Translations under genes and position numbers: made by a program
Shown here: positions 56,319 to 64,000 of the stretch, one piece after another
Numbering within the stretch: the stretch's first letter is position 1
How the letters are laid out: each line of letters begins with the position of its first letter
NCBI RefSeq assembly: GCF_000972785.3
Contig: NZ_CP011253.3
Span: 5,146,001 to 5,210,000 of the forward strand
Length of the DNA stretch: 64,000 nt
DNA from: Pandoraea oxalativorans
GTDB lineage: Bacteria > Pseudomonadota > Gammaproteobacteria > Burkholderiales > Burkholderiaceae
Direction: 5' to 3'
Notes under the pieces: generated by a model
Told to the model about the DNA's origin: nothing
The model's database searches: none
What the model saw: only the letters and a program-made list of their open reading frames with translations

Positions 56319-56975
56319 TTAGCGCAGACCGGCCACGTAATCGGAGACGGCCTTGATTTCCTTATCCGACAGACGCCCGCCGATCGTATGCATCGGCGCG
56401 TTGTTGCCGCGCGTCTCGTTACGGAAGGCGATGAGTTGTGCCTCGGTGTATTCCGCCCATTGCCCGGACAGGCGCGGGTACTGCGACGGCATGCCCGCAC
56501 CGGTCGGGCCGTGGCAAGACGCGCACGCCGGCACGCCCTTCTCCGCGATGCCGCCACGGTAGATCTTCTCGCCGAGCGGCACGGTGTCCTTGTTGCGGGC
56601 CACGCCCGGCTTCTCGGTCTGTGAGGCGAAGTAAGCGGACACGTTGCGCATGTCCTGCTCGTTCAATGCCGCGACCATGCCGGCCATGATGGGGTTGTTG
56701 CGCGCCGGTGTCTTGCCGGGCTGCGCCTTGAAGTCGACGAGCTGCTTGTAGAGATATTCGGCATGCTGGCCGGCCAGCTTCGGATAAGCGCCGCCAGGGC
56801 TATTGCCGTCTGCCGCGTGGCAGGCCGCACACACCTGCGTAGCGATGGCCTGTCCCCGGGCCAGGTCGGGTTTTGCGGGCGTCTGGGGCTCGGCGGCTTG
56901 TGCCGCACCGCTCAGAAGAAAGCATGCCAGCGCCAACGGTGTTGCAGCGAGAGACTTCCACACTCCTCGGTTCAT
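56319..56975 (-). CDS. Diheme cytochrome c4
   Basis: This is a periplasmic electron carrier with two c-type hemes, usually feeding terminal oxidases. The 218-residue precursor has a signal peptide ending AAQA-AEPQ and two CxxCH sites, CAACH (about residue 48) and CASCH (about 146), in two similar half-domains. Axial Met candidates are NPIMAGMVAALNEQD and NAPMHTIGGRLSDKE. The ATG at 56975 has an AAGG site 7 nt before; a GTG at 56981 is less likely. It directly precedes resB-ccsB, the machinery that would mature it. Confidence 0.93.
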   Translation of the reverse strand: MNRGVWKSLAATPLALACFLLSGAAQAAEPQTPAKPDLARGQAIATQVCAACHAADGNSPGGAYPKLAGQHAEYLYKQLVDFKAQPGKTPARNNPIMAGMVAALNEQDMRNVSAYFASQTEKPGVARNKDTVPLGEKIYRGGIAEKGVPACASCHGPTGAGMPSQYPRLSGQWAEYTEAQLIAFRNETRGNNAPMHTIGGRLSDKEIKAVSDYVAGLR

Positions 56976-57106
56976 TCGCACACCTTATATCTGTTTTGTC
57001 GGGAAATCGGTCGTTCGAACTCACCGTCCGACGCCGCGTTTCTCCTCCAACCTCACGGCGCGCGAGACGTTCGGGCAAGCCTTGGCAAGGCCAAGGTTAA
57101 CTTTCA

Positions 57107-57118
57107 TATTGTACAATA
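57107..57118. promoter_or_regulatory. Palindrome TATTGTACAATA between cytochrome c4 and engB
   Basis: A perfect 12-bp palindrome lies in the divergent intergenic region. It includes a TACAAT hexamer that may serve as a -10 box in either direction; no well-spaced -35 box is clear. Confidence 0.4.
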
Positions 57119-57273
57119 AAGACTTTCCCCGGCTTTAGGGGATTTCCATGTAGAAGGCCGCAGAACGGGGCTTCCCGGCCTGTCGCCGGTGAGTGCTCAA
57201 CCCCACCGTCTTGCGTGCCTGCGCCCGCGTTGCGGCCCGATTCCAGTGGCTGCGGCGCTCCCCGGTTTCCGTC

Positions 57274-57942
57274 ATGTCCCTACTTCATCAAGCCCGCTTC
57301 TTTACGACCGTCAATCATCTGCGCGACCTGCCGCCTACGGCCGTGCCCGAGGTCGCCTTCGCGGGTCGCTCGAACGCGGGCAAATCCAGCGCGCTCAACA
57401 TCCTGTGCAATCAGAAGCGGCTGGCCTTCTCGAGCAAGACGCCGGGCCGCACGCAGCACATCAACTATTTCGAGATCGCCCACCTCGAACACCTTTACGG
57501 CTACCTTGTCGATTTGCCGGGGTACGGCTATGCCGAGGTCGGCGGCGGTGTGAAGGTGCACTGGCAACAACTGCTCGGCGACTACCTCGTCCAGCGTCCC
57601 CAATTGCGCGGCCTCGTGCTGGTGATGGACTCGCGCCGCCCGTTCACGGACCTCGATTGCGAACTGATCGACTGGTTCATGCCCACCGGACGTCCGATCC
57701 ATGCCCTGTTGACGAAAGCCGACAAGCTGACGCGTCAGGAAGCCACGAACGTGTTGCGCGAGACGCAGAAACGCCTGTCCGCGCTGCCGCGCACCGATGG
57801 GCTGCCGTCCGACGACCCGACGATTGCGCCGCAATTCACGGCACAACTGTTCTCGTCGCTCAAGCGCACCGGCGTCGACGCCGCGCAGCGCACGCTCGAA
57901 GACTGGCTTGCCATTCCGGCGCGCGAGAAGGCCAAGAAGTAA
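57274..57942 (+). CDS. engB: Ribosome-assembly GTPase EngB (YihA/YsxC)
   Basis: This essential GTPase acts in 50S ribosome assembly. The 222-residue protein has G1 GRSNAGKSS (about residue 31), G3 DLPGYGYA (about 76) and G4 TKADK (about 148), plus [14 protein letters not shown] as switch I. The ATG at 57274 ([10 protein letters not shown]) is the family start; a GTG at 57193 would add 27 unrelated residues. It is divergent from cytochrome c4. Confidence 0.95.
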   Translation: MSLLHQARFFTTVNHLRDLPPTAVPEVAFAGRSNAGKSSALNILCNQKRLAFSSKTPGRTQHINYFEIAHLEHLYGYLVDLPGYGYAEVGGGVKVHWQQLLGDYLVQRPQLRGLVLVMDSRRPFTDLDCELIDWFMPTGRPIHALLTKADKLTRQEATNVLRETQKRLSALPRTDGLPSDDPTIAPQFTAQLFSSLKRTGVDAAQRTLEDWLAIPAREKAKK

Positions 57943-58191
57943 GCACCGGTGCACGGGCCCCTCGCGGGTCCAGCTTCCAAAGGTAGACGTTCGGCACCCC
58001 GGTCGTGCGCGACAAATCGTCGCGGCGAAGCCAGGTGGGCGACCGACGTTTCGGGATCGTCTCAGGGAAATCGATGGGGCCGACGCGGCGAGCCACCGTA
58101 TCGGCCGAACGGATGATGTCTGCGTGAACTCACCGGAAAGCGAGACGATCCGGGAGGTTGCAGTGCCGTTACGACACGATTCGAGCGCACA

Positions 58192-58225
58192 TAAAAAAAC
58201 CGCCGTGTAGGCACGGCGGGTTTAA
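58192..58225. terminator. Bidirectional terminator between engB and hemB
   Basis: An 8-bp stem CCGCCGTG / CACGGCGG (58200-58219) is flanked by seven A on the left and GTTTAAA on the right. The T-run is strong on the minus strand and weaker on the plus strand. Confidence 0.65.
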
Positions 58226-58304
58226 ATAAGCCTTATCGTAGAACGACAGGCGCCCGCTCAGGGAGGAGAAGCGGGGGACGTCACACGCAGTGCGAACATC
58301 CGGT

Positions 58305-58319
58305 TGGTATGATATACCA
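58305..58319. promoter_or_regulatory. Operator-like inverted repeat upstream of hemB
   Basis: TGGTATgatATACCA is a perfect 6-bp inverted repeat with a 3-nt centre. It resembles GntR-family (FadR/FCD-type) operators and overlaps TATGAT, a possible -10 hexamer, about 160 nt before the hemB ATG. Confidence 0.45.
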
Positions 58320-58383
58320 TGCGTTCGAAAGTTTCCCGGCAAGCGCCCTTTTTTGCGCGCCTTCCCTCTTACGGAATCGTTGA

Positions 58384-59478
<1,095 letters not shown>

Positions 59479-59517
59479 GGCGGTTCGGATCGATTCAGGT
59501 CGATTCGGGTCGGTGCC

Positions 59518-61440
59518 TCAGGCAGCCGGCCCGAATGCTTTTTCGAGGCTTCGCAAGAACAGATCCGCCGACTGCGCGCCGATCACGCGCGTTCCGGTGA
59601 CTTCCTTGCCGCTCCCATCAAAAAAGATGATGCCCGGCGGCCCGAACAAACCGAAGCGCTTAAGTAGCGCCTGATCGTCTGCATTGTTGGCCGTGACGTC
59701 AGCCTGCACGAGCAACACTTGATCGAGGCGGGCTTTTACACGCGGATCCGTGAAAACGAAACGCTCCATCTCCTTGCAGCTGATACACCAGTCCGCATAG
59801 AAATCGAACATCACCGGACGCCCGGCGCTCGCCACCACCTGATCCAGTTCCGCCACGCTACGAACGCGCTGGAATTTCACGCCCTCGACAGCAGGCGCGC
59901 CAGCATTGGCACTCCCCGACGCCACGGTCGACAAGCCAGCTAACGGCGCTAATGGATCGCGCGCGCCGGCGGCGGCACCGACGAGTGCTACGGCACCCAG
60001 CAGCGCCACGACAACACCGAGGCCTTTCAATAGACGTCGCGCGCCGCTAACCCCCTCGGGCAAATTGTCGAACACGCGCATAAACGTGGCCGCAACCAGC
60101 AGGAGAACGCCCGCGCCGAGCAGCAAGACCGGCGTCGACAGCAGGGGGCGAACGATCCACAGCGCAACGCCAAGCAGCAGGAAGCCAAAGAAACGCTTCA
60201 CGCCGTCCATCCATGCGCCCGCGCGCGGCAACAACGTGCTCCCGCCACCGGCAAGGATCACAAGCGGCAGTCCCATCCCCAGCGATAGCGCAAAGAGCGT
60301 CGCACCGCCGAAAACGGCGTCCCCGGTTTTGGCGATGAATGCCAACGCTGCCGCCAGGGGTGCCGTCACGCAAGGACTGACGATCAACCCGGACAGGACA
60401 CCCATCATTGCCGCGCCGACCCACTGTCCCGACTGCTGCTTGCGCGCGGCATTGTCGATCCGGTCACGCAGCGCGGCAGGCAGTTGGATCTCGTACATCC
60501 CAAACATCGAAAGGGACAGAACCACCATCAGCAGCGCAAACAGGGCGAGCACCCAAGGGGCCTGCAAGAAGGCAATCAAACCCTGCCCAAGCAGTCCGGC
60601 GGCCACGCCAATGACGGTGTTCACGATGGCCATGCCGAGAACGTACGCGACGGCCAGACGCACCGCTTTCCAACGACTGGCTTCCTGACCCGCAACGATC
60701 GACAGAAGGATTGGCACCATCGGCAAAACGCACGGGGTGAAGGCGAGCCCGAGACCTAACACGAAGAAAATCCCCAACGCCAACGCAAAGCTGCCGCCCG
60801 AGAAAATCCGCTCCGCTTCGTTGTAGTCGTCTCGCGCGGACAACCATCCGCCTGCTGAGCTCCCCGTGGGACCGACCACGGCGGGGGATGCGACCGAAGC
60901 GCTTCCAGCCCCCTGTGCACCGCCGCCCAGCAATGCCTGGGTCGCCGGGCCGACCGGGGAACCGGCGCTGGAAGTGCCACCGCTCGCGTTGCTAATCGCC
61001 GCAGCGGAAATCTTCAGCGGTTTGTCCATTGGCGGATAGCACAACCCCTTGTCTGCGCATCCCTGCAGCGAGACGTTCAGCGTAAAGGGCCCGCTCGCCT
61101 GATCGACCGGAACCCGGACATCGATCGGCTCGTGATACACCTCCATATCCTTGCCGAAGGTGTCGTCGTGCTTGACCTCGCCTTTCGGGAATACCGGCGC
61201 GCCGAGTTTGACAGCGGGATTATCCGCGGTGAAGGCGAACCGTTCACGATAGAGGTAGTGCCCCTTTGCGACGTCGAAATGCAGCACCACGACCCCGGGT
61301 TGTTCCGATTTCGACACCTTGAAAGCGACGTCGGGATCAAGGAAGTCGTCTGCCGCATGAGCGCGGCCCGCGCCCAACGTCAGCATGATCGCCAGCACGG
61401 TCAGTGCAAGCATCCAGAGTCGCTGGACACGATGTGGCAT
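59518..61440 (-). CDS. dsbD: Thiol:disulfide interchange protein DsbD
   Basis: DsbD moves electrons from cytoplasmic thioredoxin to the periplasm, supplying DsbC and the System II cytochrome c pathway. The 640-residue precursor has a signal peptide (MPHRVQRLWMLALTVLAIML, ending AHA), an N-terminal domain with the redox pair in LQGCADKGLCYPP (about residues 124-130), eight transmembrane segments with FTPCVLPM and VSPCVTAP, and a C-terminal thioredoxin domain with DWCISCKE (about 560). The ATG at 61440 gives a clean signal peptide and a GGAG site; an ATG at 61506 would overlap cutA by 8 nt. Confidence 0.96.
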   Translation of the reverse strand: MPHRVQRLWMLALTVLAIMLTLGAGRAHAADDFLDPDVAFKVSKSEQPGVVVLHFDVAKGHYLYRERFAFTADNPAVKLGAPVFPKGEVKHDDTFGKDMEVYHEPIDVRVPVDQASGPFTLNVSLQGCADKGLCYPPMDKPLKISAAAISNASGGTSSAGSPVGPATQALLGGGAQGAGSASVASPAVVGPTGSSAGGWLSARDDYNEAERIFSGGSFALALGIFFVLGLGLAFTPCVLPMVPILLSIVAGQEASRWKAVRLAVAYVLGMAIVNTVIGVAAGLLGQGLIAFLQAPWVLALFALLMVVLSLSMFGMYEIQLPAALRDRIDNAARKQQSGQWVGAAMMGVLSGLIVSPCVTAPLAAALAFIAKTGDAVFGGATLFALSLGMGLPLVILAGGGSTLLPRAGAWMDGVKRFFGFLLLGVALWIVRPLLSTPVLLLGAGVLLLVAATFMRVFDNLPEGVSGARRLLKGLGVVVALLGAVALVGAAAGARDPLAPLAGLSTVASGSANAGAPAVEGVKFQRVRSVAELDQVVASAGRPVMFDFYADWCISCKEMERFVFTDPRVKARLDQVLLVQADVTANNADDQALLKRFGLFGPPGIIFFDGSGKEVTGTRVIGAQSADLFLRSLEKAFGPAA

Positions 61441-61498
61441 CGTCGCTCTCCGGGGGCTGCTGGCGACGACCAATCCCGGCCCGGCCAACGTCTTCACA

Positions 61499-61831
61499 TC
61501 AAACATGCAGTTCCCCCCGCGTCTCATTCTCGACCCATCGCGCATAAGCCGGCAGCGCCGCAGTGGCGGGCCACGCCGCAATCTCCGGGACATCATATGT
61601 ATGGTGTTCTTTGATGTACTGCTCCAACGCGCCATAACGCGCGGCAGTCGTCTTGATCATCAGCGGCACTTCTACGCTCGTTTCACGCTTGCCCTGCCAG
61701 CGATAACTCGACCGCACCGGCGCCATTTGCTGCACGCAGGCCGCCAGACGTCCGGCAAGCATGCCGTCAATGGCCGCTTCTGCGCTGGCCTCGTCGGGAA
61801 ATGTCGTCATGACGATGAGAAGGGCGTCCAT
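61499..61831 (-). CDS. cutA: Divalent-ion tolerance protein CutA
   Basis: CutA is a small trimeric ferredoxin-fold protein linked to metal tolerance; its molecular role is debated. The 110-residue protein has MTTFPDEASAEAAIDGMLAGRLAACVQ, the YRWQGKRE loop, the VEVPLMIKTTAARYGAL strand-helix and the HHTYDVPEI signature near the end. It lies upstream of dsbD, the common cutA-dsbD arrangement. Confidence 0.95.
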   Translation of the reverse strand: MDALLIVMTTFPDEASAEAAIDGMLAGRLAACVQQMAPVRSSYRWQGKRETSVEVPLMIKTTAARYGALEQYIKEHHTYDVPEIAAWPATAALPAYARWVENETRGELHV

Positions 61832-61952
61832 GGTGTGCTGTAGACCGTTCGGCGTGAGAGGTGTTCACTGTACACCGACACAGGCAAAGATGTACGCGTG
61901 GCAAGCGATTTCCAGACTGGCGCTGATGCCTGCTCGGACGATGCCCAGAAAC

Positions 61953-61984
61953 AAAAAAAGCCAGGTCAATGACCTGGCTTTTTT
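61953..61984. terminator. Bidirectional terminator between rplQ and cutA
   Basis: A perfect stem GCCAGGTCA / TGACCTGGC (61960-61978) has seven A before and six T after, so it can stop transcription in both directions. On the minus strand it is about 45 nt after rplQ and ends the ribosomal-protein operon. Confidence 0.9.
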
Positions 61985-62024
61985 CTACGGCTGACGGCCT
62001 TCGACAGACCGTTGCGCGAATCGC

Positions 62025-62417
62025 TTACTCAGCGACTTCCGGCGCTTCCGTGTCGACTTCCGGACGATCCAGCAGTTCGACGAAAGCCATCGGAGCGTTG
62101 TCACCCACGCGGAAACCCATCTTCAGGATACGCAGGTAGCCGCCCGGACGGTTGGCAAAACGCGGGCCGAGTTCGTTGAACAGCTTCGTGACCATTTCAC
62201 GATCGCGCAGGCGGTTGAACGCCAGACGACGGTTAGCGACGGAGTCCTTCTTGCCCAGCGTGATAAGGGGCTCGACGACCTTACGCAGTTCCTTGGCCTT
62301 CGGCAGCGTGGTCTTGATGGCTTCGTGCTGGAGCAGCGAATTCGACATGTTACGCAGCATGGCCAGACGGTGGCTGCTGGTACGGTTCAGTTTACGCAAA
62401 CCATGACGGTGACGCAT
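62025..62417 (-). CDS. rplQ: 50S ribosomal protein L17
   Basis: This 130-residue large-subunit protein lies near the exit tunnel. The start [20 protein letters not shown] is diagnostic, followed by [25 protein letters not shown], and a C-terminal [15 protein letters not shown]. It is the last gene of the rpsD-rpoA-rplQ segment, before a strong terminator. Confidence 0.98.
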   Translation of the reverse strand: MRHRHGLRKLNRTSSHRLAMLRNMSNSLLQHEAIKTTLPKAKELRKVVEPLITLGKKDSVANRRLAFNRLRDREMVTKLFNELGPRFANRPGGYLRILKMGFRVGDNAPMAFVELLDRPEVDTEAPEVAE

Positions 62418-62540
62418 TTTTACTTTCCTTTAAACAGAGTTTTCGACCAAGCTCTTCTATCGGTGACAACCACCGCGGGCCGGTACCTTCGCTATCGGCC
62501 GTATCGGACATGCCGACGTGCCGCACTTACGTAGCAACAC

Positions 62541-62558
62541 GGCCGCCCGAAGGCGGCC
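62541..62558 (-). promoter_or_regulatory. UUCG-loop hairpin between rpoA and rplQ
   Basis: A perfect 7-bp stem GGCCGCC / GGCGGCC has, on the transcribed minus strand, a TTCG tetraloop. It lies 11 nt after the rpoA stop in the ~150-nt gap to rplQ. There is no T-run; an mRNA processing or stabilising element is plausible. Confidence 0.55.
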
Positions 62559-62569
62559 ATGTCGTTACA

Positions 62570-63547
62570 TTACTTCTCGAGACCGGCCGGCGGCCAGTTT
62601 TCGAGCTTCATGCCGAGCGTGAGACCACGCGAGGCAAGCACTTCCTTGATCTCGTTGAGCGACTTGCGACCCAGATTCGGGGTCTTGAGCAATTCGTTCT
62701 CGGTACGCTGGATCAGGTCGCCGATGTAGTAGATGTTTTCGGCCTTCAGACAGTTGGCCGAACGCACCGTCAACTCGAGATCGTCCACCGGACGCAGCAG
62801 GATCGGATCGATCTGCGGCGCACGCGACGGCGCTTCGCTGGCGGCTTCCGTGCCTTCCAGCGCAGCGAACACCGACAGTTGGTCGACGAGGATGCGAGCC
62901 GATTGACGAATCGCTTCTTCCGGCGACACCACACCGTTGGTTTCGATGTTCATCACGAGCTTGTCCAGGTCCGTACGCTGTTCCACACGGGCCGACTCGA
63001 CCGCGTAGCTCACACGCTTGACCGGCGAGAACGACGCGTCGAGGACGATACGACCAATAACCTTGGCCGATTCGTCGCCATAACGGCGCACGTTACCCGG
63101 GACATAACCGCGACCCTTTTCGATCTTGATCTGAACGTCGAGCTTGCCGCCCTTCGCCAGATGCGCGATCACGTGATCGGGGTTGATCAGTTCCACATCA
63201 TGCGGCACCTCGATATCCGAAGCGCGCACCACACCTTCACCATCCTTGCGCAGCGTAACGGTGACTTCGTCACGGTTATGCAGCTTGAACACGACACCCT
63301 TGAGGTTCAGCAGGAAGTTGACGACATCTTCCTGGACACCATCGATGGTGGAGTATTCATGCACAACGCCAGCAATCGTCACTTCGGTCGGCGCGTAGCC
63401 CACCATCGATGACAACAGCACGCGGCGAAGCGCGTTGCCCAAGGTGTGGCCATAGCCACGTTCGAACGGCTCCATCACGACTTTGGCGTGATGCTCACCG
63501 ACCGGCTCAACCGCAATAATCTTGGGCTTCAACAAACTGGTTTGCAT
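62570..63547 (-). CDS. rpoA: RNA polymerase alpha subunit
   Basis: The 325-residue alpha subunit has the N-terminal dimerisation domain ([35 protein letters not shown], about residues 23-57), a linker near 235, and the alpha-CTD ([51 protein letters not shown], in several consecutive blocks), which binds UP elements and activators. The ATG at 63547 gives [11 protein letters not shown], the family start. It follows rpsD by about 106 nt. Confidence 0.98.
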   Translation of the reverse strand: MQTSLLKPKIIAVEPVGEHHAKVVMEPFERGYGHTLGNALRRVLLSSMVGYAPTEVTIAGVVHEYSTIDGVQEDVVNFLLNLKGVVFKLHNRDEVTVTLRKDGEGVVRASDIEVPHDVELINPDHVIAHLAKGGKLDVQIKIEKGRGYVPGNVRRYGDESAKVIGRIVLDASFSPVKRVSYAVESARVEQRTDLDKLVMNIETNGVVSPEEAIRQSARILVDQLSVFAALEGTEAASEAPSRAPQIDPILLRPVDDLELTVRSANCLKAENIYYIGDLIQRTENELLKTPNLGRKSLNEIKEVLASRGLTLGMKLENWPPAGLEK

Positions 63548-63616
63548 AGGTTTCCTTTTCAATACCCTCGGCTCGTTACACCGATAAGGCTGATGGGTGA
63601 CAACCTGCACGGAACG

Positions 63617-63640
63617 CAAAACGCGCCGTGAGGCGCGTCA
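63617..63640 (-). promoter_or_regulatory. Hairpin between rpsD and rpoA
   Basis: A 7-bp stem ACGCGCC / GGCGCGT (63621-63638) with a GTGA loop is followed on the minus strand by TTTT and a G. It may be a weak attenuator between rpsD and rpoA. Confidence 0.4.
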
Positions 63641-63653
63641 AGCATCATACGGA

Positions 63654-64000
63654 TTAACGCGAATACAATTCGACGATCAGGCTTTCGTTGATGTCGCCCG
63701 CGATATCGCTACGTTCCGGCAGTGCCTTGAAAGTGCCTTCCATCTTCTTGGCGTCAACCGAAACCCAGATCGGGAAACCGACTTGCTCAGCCAGCGTCAG
63801 CGCTTCTTGAATACGCACTTGCTTCTTGGCCTTTTCGCGAATGCTGATCACGTCGCCGGCCTTGACCTTGATCGACGGGATGTTCGAAACGACACCGTTC
63901 ACCACGATGGCCTTGTGGCCAACGAGTTGGCGCGCTTCAGCGCGCGTCGAACCAAAGCCCATGCGGTACACGACGTTGTCCAGGCGCGACTCGAGCAGTT
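63654..64000 (-). CDS. rpsD: 30S ribosomal protein S4 (5' end missing)
   Basis: S4 nucleates assembly of the 30S body. About 115 C-terminal residues are visible, starting inside [26 protein letters not shown] and running through the S4 RNA-binding domain ([30 protein letters not shown]) to the conserved end LIVELYSR. The N-terminal part lies beyond the right edge. It heads the visible part of the rpsD-rpoA-rplQ segment. Confidence 0.97.
   Translation of the reverse strand, partial: LLESRLDNVVYRMGFGSTRAEARQLVGHKAIVVNGVVSNIPSIKVKAGDVISIREKAKKQVRIQEALTLAEQVGFPIWVSVDAKKMEGTFKALPERSDIAGDINESLIVELYSR

Noticed and set aside
57797..58210. A 137-codon plus-strand frame overlapping the end of engB
   Set aside because: Most of it is engB in another frame; the tail looks like chance coding in GC-rich DNA.

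Overview
The window is GC-rich chromosomal DNA of a beta-proteobacterium, most likely a Burkholderiaceae member. Pandoraea or a close relative would fit, but the genus is inferred from gene order and protein similarity alone. Supporting signs are the mla-ibaG-murA-his cluster with marC inside the his genes, a short-form HisG, System II cytochrome c biogenesis (ResB/CcsB), a pilMNO..Q-aroK-aroB-dgt order, a uronate-oxidation operon and a rpsD-rpoA-rplQ end. Coding density is high, with many ATGA stop/start overlaps.

Layout. 1-9669 (minus): a long train from an ABC exporter pair through ibaG, murA, hisG, hisD, a small secreted protein, hisC, hisB, marC and hisH to hisA, which runs off the left edge. 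9870-14098 (minus): the phospholipid-transport operon mlaF-E-D-A-C-B, ending in a strong terminator. 14362-18704: a GNAT acetyltransferase (plus), then thiO-thiS-thiG-thiE (minus) behind a TPP riboswitch. 18969-23155 (plus): an SbmA/YddA-type ABC transporter, an SDR-fold protein lacking the usual Tyr, and an MFS transporter. 23321-26616 (minus): a hexuronate transporter, uronate dehydrogenase and SMP-30 lactonase operon. 26845-33520 (minus): gltBD with its promoter and terminator. 33532-34398: a REP-associated (RAYT) transposase with two short repeats nearby. 34551-37212 (plus): two OmpW-like porins and a DUF883 protein. 37305-45996 (minus): the type IV pilus cluster pilM-pilN-(pilO/secretin fusion)-aroK-aroB-dgt. 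46207-50816 (plus apart from cyaY): ponA, cyaY (minus), lptM, lysA. 50851-56975 (minus): msrPQ, ccsB, resB and cytochrome c4. 57274-59478 (plus): engB and hemB. 59518-64000 (minus): dsbD, cutA, rplQ, rpoA and partial rpsD.

The most interesting region is 40223-44256. A single reading frame fuses a PilO-like inner-membrane protein to a PilP-like strip and a PilQ-type secretin, and an IS110-group element has split it cleanly. Removing the element and one copy of a CT dinucleotide restores the secretin frame exactly, so the ends can be placed to the base (41121-42329 plus a CT core). The roughly 210-nt leader upstream of the transposase contains four short segments, in the order left-target, right-target, left-donor, right-donor, that match the pilQ target and the element's own ends. 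This is the expected layout of an IS110 bridge RNA. The strain is probably defective in type IV pili.

Functionally, the window combines envelope maintenance (Mla, MurA, PBP1A, LptM, MsrPQ), cytochrome c assembly (ResB, CcsB, DsbD, HemB, cytochrome c4), histidine, thiamine, shikimate, lysine and glutamate biosynthesis, and a small sugar-acid catabolic module.
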